Source: Bacteroidota bacterium (GTDB lineage: Bacteria > Bacteroidota > Ignavibacteria > Ignavibacteriales > Melioribacteraceae). From it: a stretch of 6,525 nucleotides of DNA. Positions 1 to 5,635 of the stretch are shown here, in pieces. The notes below the pieces were generated by a model. It ran no database searches. It saw nothing but the letters and a program-made list of their open reading frames with translations, and was not told where the DNA came from. Where the stretch lies: NCBI GenBank assembly GCA_021786655.1, contig JAJYMU010000333.1:1-6525 (forward strand), read 5' to 3'. Numbering within the stretch: the stretch's first letter is position 1; each line of letters starts with the position of its first letter. The translations under genes and the position numbers were made by a program.

Positions 1-1060
1 CGAACTTAAAAAAGCCAACGCCGGTTACGTCCTTTCCGGTTGCGACCCATAGCTGTCCCAATGGGTCAACGGAAAGATTTACGAACGAATTGCTTGAAGG
101 TCCGTTCGGATAAATCAATCTAGACGTTCCGTTTTTCAACTCGATCAAACCGCCGGTTGACGAAACATAAATGGTTTGAGCTGACAATACATCAACCGAA
201 CTAAAACTTAAATTCTGGTTTGAGTAAACAGTGCTGACGTTTCCGTTTGCATATTGAAATAGATCATGAGTGCCGGCAAGATAAAGAACGTTGCCGGAAA
301 CCGTCATATCATTGATCATAACTCCTTGGAGAATAAACGGCTGCCATGAATTGTTCGCAAAATTAAAAATTCCATTGGATGTTGCCAAAAGAATTTGTCC
401 GTTGAACCCGAGAATCCGCGAAGCGGACTGAACATTTATATTTGAGCCGAAAGAATAATTGTTCCAAGATTCCGGTGCGGATAAATTTGTTGCGCCCGGT
501 TTCTGAACTGCAACTCCGTTATCGGTTACCGCATAAACCAGAGACGACTTGTAAGCGCTGACCACTCTTGTCTGTGCAGGAAAGGAACCAAGTTTCAGAA
601 ATGAATCGTAAAATGAAAATGTTTTTGTGCTGATGATTGATAGTCCGAAATCAAACGATACGAACGCCGTATCGCCTTTAACAAAAATATCGTTGATCTG
701 TTTCTGAGTATTATTCGAATTGAAGATATCGATAATCTTCGTAATCGAATTATCCGTCGGATCGACAATGTTGATAAAACCTTCTTTCGAGCCGAGCCAA
801 ATTCTGTTTAACGGATCGACATCAATCGCGCTTAATCCCTGACTGCTCAACCCGTCTGCTTTTGTGTAGGTCGTGTATGTGCTGTCGGGCGGATTGAATC
901 TGAATACTCCGCCGCCCGTTGCAGCCCAGACAGTATTATTAACTGTAACCGCAGCTTTAACATCTTTCAAGTCGGAATAAATTTTCCATTGCCCGATTGA
1001 TTGGGCGATGATTTGAGATGCAACTAGAAATACTGCAATAAGAACTCTTAGTGTTCGCAT
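1..1060 (-). CDS. PorZ-like secreted beta-propeller protein, type IX secretion (partial, C-terminus off left edge)
   Basis: The reading frame is open for 353 codons from ATG at 1060 to the left edge with no stop, so only the N-terminal part is present. GAGGAA (1064-1069) precedes this ATG at good spacing, which supports the start. Residues 1-19 form a signal peptide (Arg-containing start, hydrophobic VLIAVFLVA, likely cut after Ala19), leaving Gln20 first, a common feature of exported Bacteroidota proteins. The rest is propeller-like: Trp/Gly-rich repeats such as GLSSQGLSAIDVD...RIWLGS (about 70-95) and LSVDPLGQLWVATG near the edge resemble two-component-regulator propeller repeats. IGQWKIYSD, AATGGGVFRF and INDIFVKGDTAFVSFDFG follow the order I recall for PorZ, a surface protein of the PorU-PorV-PorQ-PorZ complex that attaches T9SS cargo to lipopolysaccharide. 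Another propeller protein with a C-terminal sorting domain is possible because the C-terminus is missing. The gene has its own promoter and is probably not part of the crp/PHP unit. Confidence 0.72.
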   Translation of the reverse strand, partial: MRTLRVLIAVFLVASQIIAQSIGQWKIYSDLKDVKAAVTVNNTVWAATGGGVFRFNPPDSTYTTYTKADGLSSQGLSAIDVDPLNRIWLGSKEGFINIVDPTDNSITKIIDIFNSNNTQKQINDIFVKGDTAFVSFDFGLSIISTKTFSFYDSFLKLGSFPAQTRVVSAYKSSLVYAVTDNGVAVQKPGATNLSAPESWNNYSFGSNINVQSASRILGFNGQILLATSNGIFNFANNSWQPFILQGVMINDMTVSGNVLYLAGTHDLFQYANGNVSTVYSNQNLSFSSVDVLSAQTIYVSSTGGLIELKNGTSRLIYPNGPSSNSFVNLSVDPLGQLWVATGKDVTGVGFFKF

Positions 1061-1104
1061 TTGTTCCTCAAATAAGTGGGATGATTCTTTGTAAAGATGT
1101 TGAT

Positions 1105-1132
1105 CAAATATAACTTCTAAAGTGTGAACAAA
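1105..1132 (-). promoter_or_regulatory. Bacteroidota-type promoter for the PorZ-like gene
   Basis: Read on the minus strand, TTTG (1132-1129) is followed after 16 bases by TATATTTG (1112-1105), matching the Bacteroidota pattern TTTG ... TAnnTTTG, although this spacer is somewhat shorter than usual. The element ends 44 bases before the ATG at 1060, leaving room for a leader of about 35-40 bases with the GAGGAA ribosome-binding site. The identical octamer lies 42 bases before the gapA start, which strengthens the call. No transcription start has been mapped. Confidence 0.55.
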
Positions 1133-1185
1133 AAGAGTAAATATTGTCCGCTAGTCGGTCCCTATTGATGAAGTTTATTTTAAAG

Positions 1186-1210
1186 CCAATAATAAAATAA
1201 TATTTATTGG
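1186..1210. repeat. AT-rich inverted repeat between convergently spaced elements
   Basis: CCAATAA (1186-1192) and TTATTGG (1204-1210) form a perfect 7-base inverted repeat around an 11-base A/T spacer. It lies between the SGNH remnant and the PorZ-like promoter. It could be a weak transcription end for the upstream minus-strand unit or a protein-binding site. It lacks a GC-rich stem and a clean T tract, so I do not call it a terminator. The rest of 1133-1223 shows nothing I recognise. Confidence 0.3.
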
Positions 1211-1223
1211 AATATTTTACTAA

Positions 1224-1355
1224 TCAAAAAAAATGTTCCGAAAGAATTTTTGCTATGACCCGATGCCCTGCCTTGGAAAAGTGTATCCCGTCTCCAAATA
1301 AGTAAAGTGATTTTGAATGATGGGTGAAAGGGCAAAGTTGGATTGTCAGTGGGAA
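1224..1355 (-). pseudogene. C-terminal remnant of an SGNH/GDSL-type hydrolase
   Basis: Reading the minus strand from the stop TGA at 1224-1226 back to about 1310 gives SLYLFGDGIHFSKAGHRVIA followed by KILSEHFF. This closely resembles the C-terminus of SGNH/GDSL esterases, where DGIHPnxxGHxxIA carries the catalytic Asp and His (here GDGIH). The open stretch reaches back only to a TAA at 1356-1358 and has no ATG, GTG or TTG start. The catalytic Ser block, the Gly and Asn blocks and nearly all of the fold are missing. I therefore read it as the surviving tail of a deleted or decayed gene. It is in the same frame as the PHP gene just upstream, separated from it by tandem stops TGA TAA. The segment between 1311 and 1355 has no recognisable similarity. 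Chance resemblance of a short peptide remains possible. Confidence 0.45.
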
Positions 1356-1358
1356 TTA

Positions 1359-2195
1359 TCAACTTTTGTTAACGCTTTTTTGAAGCATCTTTTTCATCGC
1401 ATCCAAATGATTCTCGCTAAGAAGATATTTACCGAGATTTTGTTCATCCATTTTTTTGCCGCCGTGGAAATCCGAACCGCCGGATTCCAAAAGACAGTAC
1501 TGATTTACAATCCCTCTATAGAATTGCACTTGTCCTTCGTTATGACTTGGATGAACGCATTCGATTCCGTCGATCCCGGCTTTGATCAGATTCGTAAGCA
1601 AGGACTCTTTCATAAAACCCGGATGAGCGATGAACGAAAGTCCGCCGGCATCGTTAATTAATTTCAAAGCGCTTTGTGCCGATACATGGATTTTTCTTTC
1701 GAATGCCGGGCCGTAATCGCCAATATATTTTTCAAACGCTTCGTTGTAATTTTTTATGAAGCCGAGGTCAACCATTGTGTATGCAATGTGCGGTCTGCCG
1801 ATTGCTGAGTTGTTTGCACGATCCAGTACATCGTCAATCTTAAAATTGAATCCAAGCTTCCTTAACTTTTCTACAATCCTGGCTGCGCGATGGACGCGTT
1901 CGTCTCTAAAAAAACTCAAATACTTTTGAAGTTCTTCATTATCAATGTCGATAAAGTAGGCGAGAAGGTGAACTTCTTTATCGTCAACGTCGGTGCTTAT
2001 TTCCAAACCGGGAACTACTTCAATACCAAATTGCTTTGCGTACTCTTTGGCTTCTTTAATTCCATTGACACTGTCATGATCGGTTATACTGATTATTTCG
2101 AGACCGCGCTGGTTTGCTTTATCGATTAGTTGGGCAGGTGTATACGCCCCATCGGAATAATTTGTATGAGTGTGTAAATCAATTTTTGCCGGCAT
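1359..2195 (-). CDS. PHP-domain metal-dependent phosphoesterase (TrpH/YciV, RNase AM-like)
   Basis: This 278-residue protein has the full set of PHP metal-binding motifs: DLHTHTNYSDG (His8, His10, Asp15), TDHD (His40), PGLEIS (Glu65), VHLLAYF (His76), GRPH (His136), FIAHPG (His191) and GGSDFHG (Asp242, His244). Order, spacing and length fit the TrpH/YciV group, whose characterised members include a 3',5'-nucleoside bisphosphate phosphatase and E. coli RNase AM, which trims RNA 5' ends. Residues about 83-185 form the helical insert seen in that group. It should be cytosolic and use two or three divalent metals; the substrate here is inferred only. The ATG at 2195 lies 2 bases after the stop of the upstream regulator gene, with only a weak A-rich AAAGAA ribosome site inside that gene, so translation is probably coupled. 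No separate promoter is visible. The gene ends in TGA at 1359, directly followed by TAA. Confidence 0.9.
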   Translation of the reverse strand: MPAKIDLHTHTNYSDGAYTPAQLIDKANQRGLEIISITDHDSVNGIKEAKEYAKQFGIEVVPGLEISTDVDDKEVHLLAYFIDIDNEELQKYLSFFRDERVHRAARIVEKLRKLGFNFKIDDVLDRANNSAIGRPHIAYTMVDLGFIKNYNEAFEKYIGDYGPAFERKIHVSAQSALKLINDAGGLSFIAHPGFMKESLLTNLIKAGIDGIECVHPSHNEGQVQFYRGIVNQYCLLESGGSDFHGGKKMDEQNLGKYLLSENHLDAMKKMLQKSVNKS

Positions 2196-2197
2196 AC

Positions 2198-2878
2198 TTA
2201 ACTAAACATTTCTTTGAATTTTTCGTAATCGAGAATTCTCAATTTTGATCCTTCAGTTTCGATTAAACCTTTTTTGGCAAATGAATGAAAAGTACGCGAG
2301 ATAGTTTCGCGCGAAGTTCCAGCCATATTTGCTAGGTCCTGCTGCATCGGGATTTTCTCGATTTCAACTTTGCCTTGTTTAATCTTACCAATCTCATCCG
2401 CGAGTTGAAGGATGACTGTTGCAACTTTACCTTCTGCGTCTTTCAATGAGAGCGCTTTGATTTTCATGTCTGCTGCGCGCAATCTTTTTGTTAATTCTTG
2501 CAGCAGTGCAATCGCAACATCAGGATAACTTCTGAGCAAATTCAAAAAATCATTTCGTTGAATAAGAAACAATTCGGATTTTTCAATAGCGGTTACTGTC
2601 GCCGAGCGGGTTAGTCCGTCTAGAATTGCCATCTCGCCGAAGAAATCACTGTCAGTTAAAATAGTAAGGATTACTTCGCGGTCGTCGCTGCTTGTGCGTG
2701 CGACTTTGACTTTGCCCGTAACTATTACAAACAAAGCATTGCCGGCTTCTTCTTCGACAAGAATTACCTCGTTCTTTTCGTATTGTTTGCGCGTGCCGAT
2801 CTTTTCAATTTTGTCAAGCTCTTCTTTCGGCAGATCGGAAAATATCGGAACAAAGTATAAAAATTCGGAAGATGACAT
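2198..2878 (-). CDS. Crp/Fnr-family transcriptional regulator with cNMP-binding domain
   Basis: This 226-residue protein has the standard Crp layout. An N-terminal cyclic-nucleotide-binding beta-roll spans about 10-120, a long dimerisation helix about 119-145, and a C-terminal winged helix about 150-222. The phosphate-binding cassette FFGEMAILDGLTRSATV (79-95) keeps the Gly-Glu and Arg-Ser pairs (Gly81, Glu82, Arg91, Ser92) used by E. coli CRP to hold cAMP, so a cyclic nucleotide ligand is plausible. There are no cysteines, so an FNR-type iron-sulphur cluster is excluded. The recognition helix TSRETISRTF (188-197) has the Arg-Glu...Arg arrangement of CRP (RETVGR), which predicts TGTGA-like half-sites. 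GAGGAA precedes the ATG at 2878. It leads an operon with the PHP gene and is divergent from gapA. The effector and targets cannot be read from sequence. Confidence 0.92.
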   Translation of the reverse strand: MSSSEFLYFVPIFSDLPKEELDKIEKIGTRKQYEKNEVILVEEEAGNALFVIVTGKVKVARTSSDDREVILTILTDSDFFGEMAILDGLTRSATVTAIEKSELFLIQRNDFLNLLRSYPDVAIALLQELTKRLRAADMKIKALSLKDAEGKVATVILQLADEIGKIKQGKVEIEKIPMQQDLANMAGTSRETISRTFHSFAKKGLIETEGSKLRILDYEKFKEMFS

Positions 2879-2921
2879 TTAATTCCTCGAATGTTAGTTG
2901 ACAAACTTTCTCACAGATCAT

Positions 2922-2964
2922 CCAAATGACATAATAAAGATAATTTTTTCATGTCAAATGGACA
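2922..2964. promoter_or_regulatory. Overlapping TGACA/TGTCA inverted repeats in the divergent control region
   Basis: Two dyads overlap here. CCAAATGACAT (2922-2932) and ATGTCAAATGG (2951-2961) pair at 9 of 11 positions around an 18-base spacer. TGTC-AAATG-GACA (2952-2964) is a compact dyad covering the candidate -35 of crp. A further TTGACA lies at 2898-2903, and a lone Crp-like half-site TCACA at 2911-2915 (TGTGA on the minus strand). The arrangement suits a dimeric regulator, possibly the adjacent Crp/Fnr protein acting on itself and on gapA, but no complete TGTGA-N6-TCACA site is present. Short dyads are common in AT-rich DNA. Confidence 0.3.
2931..2957 (-). promoter_or_regulatory. Candidate promoter of the crp-like/PHP operon
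   Basis: On the minus strand a perfect TTGACA (2957-2952) is followed after 15 bases by TATTAT (2936-2931), a sigma-70-like pair with a short spacer. An alternative Bacteroidota-type reading uses TTTG (2958-2955) and a degenerate GTCATTTG (2930-2923). That puts the TTTG 44 bases before the ATG at 2878, the same distance as for the PorZ-like gene. Either would drive crp leftward; I cannot choose between them. Confidence 0.35.
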
Positions 2965-2992
2965 ATCGCTCATCTTAATTTAATTACCCAAA

Positions 2993-3023
2993 TTGAATCT
3001 TCATTTCTCAATAACTATATTTG
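2993..3023 (+). promoter_or_regulatory. Bacteroidota-type promoter of gapA
   Basis: TTG (2993-2995) is followed after 20 bases by TATATTTG (3016-3023), an excellent fit to the TTG-N17-23-TAnnTTTG promoters of Bacteroidota. The element ends 42 bases before the gapA ATG, implying a leader of roughly 35 bases that carries the strong ribosome-binding site GGAGG (3053-3057). Confidence 0.6.
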
Positions 3024-3065
3024 GAACCGATTTTTCAATCAATATATGAAACGGAGGAAAGTTAA

Positions 3066-4124
3066 ATGGCTGTAAAAGTTGGTATAAATGGATTCGGTAG
3101 AATTGGACGACAAATCATCAATGTTATCGCAGACAAGGGTCTGCTGGGCAAAGAAGTTGATGTTGTAGCTGTCGTTGATGTCAGCACTGATGCAAAGTAT
3201 TTCGCATATCAATTAAAGTATGATTCAGTTCATGGTCATTTCAGAGGCACATTAGGAAGCGAGAAGAGCAGCTCTTCGGTAGAATTAGATGACGTTCTTG
3301 TTGTTAACGGTCATAAAATCAAATGCATTATGGCGCAAAAAGATCCTTCCCAATTACCTTGGAAAGAACTCGGAGTTGAAGTTGTAATTGAATCAACTGG
3401 TTTGTTTACAGATTCTGAAAAAGCAAAAGGTCATATCGCTGCTGGCGCAAAGAAAGTTTTAATTTCCGCTCCTGGCAAAGGCGATGTAAAAACTCTTGTG
3501 ATGGGTGTGAATGATAATGAATACGATTCGGCGAAACACACAATCGTTTCCAATGCATCTTGTACAACTAATTGTTTGGCTCCTGTGGTTTATGTTTTAT
3601 TGAAAGAAGGAATCGGGATTGAAACCGGTTTAATAACAACAATTCACTCTTACACCGCAACACAAAAAACAGTTGACGGACCTTCCAAAAAAGATTGGAG
3701 AGGCGGACGTGCCGCAGCAATAAATATTATTCCTTCTACAACAGGCGCGGCAAAAGCTGTTGGAGAAGTTCTCCCGCAAACCAAAGGTAAACTTACCGGA
3801 ATGTCTTTCCGCGTTCCTACCGCAGACGTTTCCGTTGTCGATTTAACATTCCGTGCGACAAGAGATACTTCTATTGAAGAGATCGACAGCTTGATGAAAA
3901 AAGCATCCGAAAGCTATCTCAAAGGAATTTTAGGTTATAGCAACGAAGAAGTAGTTTCAACGGATTTTATTCATGATGAGAGATCTTCCATTTACGATTC
4001 GCTTGCAACTGTGCAGAACAACTTGAAGGGCGAAAAGAGATTCTTCAAAGTTGTTTCCTGGTACGATAACGAGTGGGGATACTCAAACCGCGTCGTTGAT
4101 CTTTTATTGAAAATGGTTAAGTAA
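3066..4124 (+). CDS. gapA: Type I glyceraldehyde-3-phosphate dehydrogenase
   Basis: The enzyme interconverts glyceraldehyde 3-phosphate, NAD+ and phosphate with 1,3-bisphosphoglycerate and NADH in cytosolic glycolysis. The 352-residue protein is full length. It has the Rossmann motif GINGFGRIG (6-14), Asp38 at the position that favours NAD+ over NADP+, the active-site block SNASCTTNC with catalytic Cys166, the base His194 in TTIHSYTATQ, the phosphate-site segment KDWRGGRAAA (209-218), STTGAAKAVG (224-233) and SWYDNEWGYS (331-340, with the nicotinamide-contacting Asn335). GGAGG sits 8 bases before the ATG. Compared with E. coli GapA it has a longer N-terminal region before the VVDVSTDA block. 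Its C-terminal half (DTSIEEID, KGILGYSNEEVVS, RSSIYDS, NNLKGEKRFFKVVSWYDNE) is, from memory, notably like trypanosomatid glycosomal GAPDH. It is followed by a terminator and then pgk. Confidence 0.97.
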   Translation: MAVKVGINGFGRIGRQIINVIADKGLLGKEVDVVAVVDVSTDAKYFAYQLKYDSVHGHFRGTLGSEKSSSSVELDDVLVVNGHKIKCIMAQKDPSQLPWKELGVEVVIESTGLFTDSEKAKGHIAAGAKKVLISAPGKGDVKTLVMGVNDNEYDSAKHTIVSNASCTTNCLAPVVYVLLKEGIGIETGLITTIHSYTATQKTVDGPSKKDWRGGRAAAINIIPSTTGAAKAVGEVLPQTKGKLTGMSFRVPTADVSVVDLTFRATRDTSIEEIDSLMKKASESYLKGILGYSNEEVVSTDFIHDERSSIYDSLATVQNNLKGEKRFFKVVSWYDNEWGYSNRVVDLLLKMVK

Positions 4125-4144
4125 TTTATTTGATAGTTGCTGCC

Positions 4145-4179
4145 AAGACGCGCCGCCGACGGCGGGGCGTCTTTTTTTT
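4145..4179 (+). terminator. Strong intrinsic terminator between gapA and pgk
   Basis: Bases 4145-4173 form a GC-rich hairpin. AAGACGC and CCGCC on the left arm pair with GGCGG and GCGTCTT on the right, with one G-G mismatch and a GAC loop. A run of T's follows to 4179. It begins 20 bases after the gapA stop and ends 27 bases before the pgk ATG. It is thus a canonical rho-independent terminator inside what would otherwise be a gapA-pgk operon. Confidence 0.88.
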
Positions 4180-4206
4180 AGTTAAAAGTTTATCGGAGGA
4201 ATTTAA

Positions 4207-5406
4207 ATGAGTAAACTCAGCATTGACAAAGTTAGTTTGAAGGGGAAGAGAGTTTTAGTCCGAGTGGATTTTAACGTTCCGCTCGACGAGAAATTGAAAA
4301 TTACAGACGATATCAGAATTACTGCGGCGCTTCCGACTATAAAGAAAATTATGAACGATGGCGGTCGTTGTATTTTGATGAGTCACCTCGGCAGACCGAA
4401 AGGCGCACCCAATCCTAAGTACAGTCTAAAGCCGGCCGCAATTAGATTAGGCGAGTTGCTTGATCAAGATGTTAAGTTTGCACCGGATTGTGTTGGTGAT
4501 CAAGTTAAAGCAATTGTCAATTCGCTTAAGGACGGCGAAGTTGTTCTTCTTGAAAATTTAAGATTTCATTCCGAAGAAGAAAAAAACGATCCGGCATTTG
4601 CGCAGCAGCTTGCTGAACTTGGCGATGTTTATATCAACGATGCATTCGGAAGCGCGCATAGAGCGCACGCATCAACCGAAGGCGTTACAAAATATATTAA
4701 AGTTTGCGCTGCGGGTTATTTGATGCAGAAAGAATTGCAGTACCTCGGCGAGGCTGTTGCAAATCCCGTGCGTCCGTTTACAGCAATTTTGGGCGGTTCA
4801 AAAATTTCCGGTAAGATCGATGTCATCGAAAACCTTTTGCCGAAGGTTGATAATTTATTAATCGGCGGAGGAATGGCTTATACATTTTACAAAGCTATGG
4901 GATATGAAATCGGTTCGTCGCTTCTTGAAGAAGAAAAAATTGATCTAGCGAAACAAATGCTGCTCAAATTCAAGACTTCAAAAGCAAAAGTGATGCTGCC
5001 GCAAGATAACGTTGTGGCGCCGGAATTCAAGAACGATTCTCCTTCTACTGTTGTTGAGGCGGATAAAATTCCTTCTGACAAAATGGGATTGGATATTGGG
5101 CCCAATACAATTGATGAATTCAAAGAAGTAGTCCTTTCCAGCAAAACAATTATCTGGAATGGTCCTATGGGTGTGTTTGAGTTCGACAATTTTGCAAAAG
5201 GAACCGATGAGATTGCATCTGCGTTAGCGCAAGCAACCGCGCAAGGCGCAGTAACGATAATCGGCGGTGGAGACTCTGCCGCGGCTATAAAGAAAGCCGG
5301 ACTCGATGATAAGGTAAGTCACGTTTCAACCGGCGGCGGAGCTTCTTTGGAATTCTTAGAAGGAAAAGTTTTGCCGGGCGTTGCTGCTCTCAACGAAGAT
5401 GAGTAA
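4207..5406 (+). CDS. pgk: Phosphoglycerate kinase
   Basis: It transfers phosphate between 1,3-bisphosphoglycerate and ADP, giving 3-phosphoglycerate and ATP, the step after GapA. At 399 residues it has normal bacterial length and both lobes. The N-terminal substrate side has RVDFNVPLD (19-27, with Asp21 and Asn23), Arg37, SHLGRPKG (59-66), LENLRF (Arg120) and DAFGSAHRAH (146-155, with Arg153). The C-terminal nucleotide side has GGSKISGKI, GGGMAYTF, DIGPNT, WNGPMGVFE, the GGGDSAAA loop (353-360) and the STGGGASLEFLEG signature (374-386). GGAGG (4195-4199) lies 7 bases before the ATG. No clear promoter is seen between the upstream terminator and this start, so expression probably comes from gapA read-through. 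The stop codon lies close to the palindromic element that begins at about 5421. Confidence 0.97.
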   Translation: MSKLSIDKVSLKGKRVLVRVDFNVPLDEKLKITDDIRITAALPTIKKIMNDGGRCILMSHLGRPKGAPNPKYSLKPAAIRLGELLDQDVKFAPDCVGDQVKAIVNSLKDGEVVLLENLRFHSEEEKNDPAFAQQLAELGDVYINDAFGSAHRAHASTEGVTKYIKVCAAGYLMQKELQYLGEAVANPVRPFTAILGGSKISGKIDVIENLLPKVDNLLIGGGMAYTFYKAMGYEIGSSLLEEEKIDLAKQMLLKFKTSKAKVMLPQDNVVAPEFKNDSPSTVVEADKIPSDKMGLDIGPNTIDEFKEVVLSSKTIIWNGPMGVFEFDNFAKGTDEIASALAQATAQGAVTIIGGGDSAAAIKKAGLDDKVSHVSTGGGASLEFLEGKVLPGVAALNEDE

Positions 5407-5420
5407 GAGCAGAGTAATAT

Positions 5421-5572
5421 TAAGAGCAAGATTATGAGCAAGATCAGGATTATGACGGGGCGGACGCTCGTCGAAGCGGGCAAGAACTTAATGTTGTAAT
5501 CCGTTGTAGAACAATTTATAACTTTTGCCCGCCTGCAGGCGAGGCAGGCTCTTAATCATAATCTTACTCTTA
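5421..5572. repeat. Nested palindromic intergenic element
   Basis: TAAGAGCAAGATTATGA (5421-5437) is matched in inverted orientation at 5556-5572 with 16 of 17 bases agreeing. Inside it, GCGGGCAA (5476-5483) pairs with TTGCCCGC (5525-5532). The right arm also holds a perfect 12-base palindrome CGCCTGCAGGCG (5530-5541), and the left arm holds GACG-CT-CGTC (5463-5472). The left arm contains a partial tandem copy, GAGCAAGAT...ATTATGA (5436-5454). The centre is AT-rich without an open frame. The structure could fold as one long branched hairpin and may serve as the pgk transcript end, although no T tract follows. It resembles REP/MITE-like dispersed intergenic repeats; copy number is unknown. The remaining 5573-5635 contains only the leader of the next gene. 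Confidence 0.65.
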
Positions 5573-5635
5573 CTTTGAGCAATGGTGTTATTAAGCGAAA
5601 AAGGTTAACTTCACATTATAAAGAATGGAAAGTAA

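Noticed and set aside
1224..1250. Terminator for the crp/PHP operon at the T run near 1227-1234 (minus strand)
   Set aside because: The preceding TTC...GAA pairing is only 3 bases, and the T run encodes the end of the SGNH-like remnant.
1317..1661. 114-codon plus-strand open frame
   Set aside because: It lies antisense to the PHP gene, has no family motifs, and its composition follows the codons of the opposite strand.
1890..2129. 79-codon plus-strand open frame
   Set aside because: It is antisense within the PHP gene, with a hydrophobic, low-complexity translation and no ribosome site.
2694..2882. 62-codon plus-strand open frame opposite the crp start
   Set aside because: It is wholly antisense to the regulator apart from the last bases, Ser-rich, and without a recognisable domain.
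2900..2915. Full Crp operator TGTGA-N6-TCACA
   Set aside because: Only the TCACA half matches; the partner position reads GACAA, so it is reported only as a half-site.
3027..3054. Possible leader hairpin partly covering the gapA ribosome site (CCG...TTTCA/TGAAA...CGG)
   Set aside because: The stem needs a 3-base bulge, is AT-rich and short, and would hide only the first bases of GGAGG; this is not enough to claim an RNA switch.
4887..5189. 100-codon minus-strand open frame inside pgk
   Set aside because: It is antisense to conserved Pgk coding sequence and has no motif.
5575..5622. Promoter TTGAGC ... TATAAA before the rhomboid gene
   Set aside because: The spacing is far too long and TATAAA lies 13 bases from the ATG, so no convincing promoter could be assigned.
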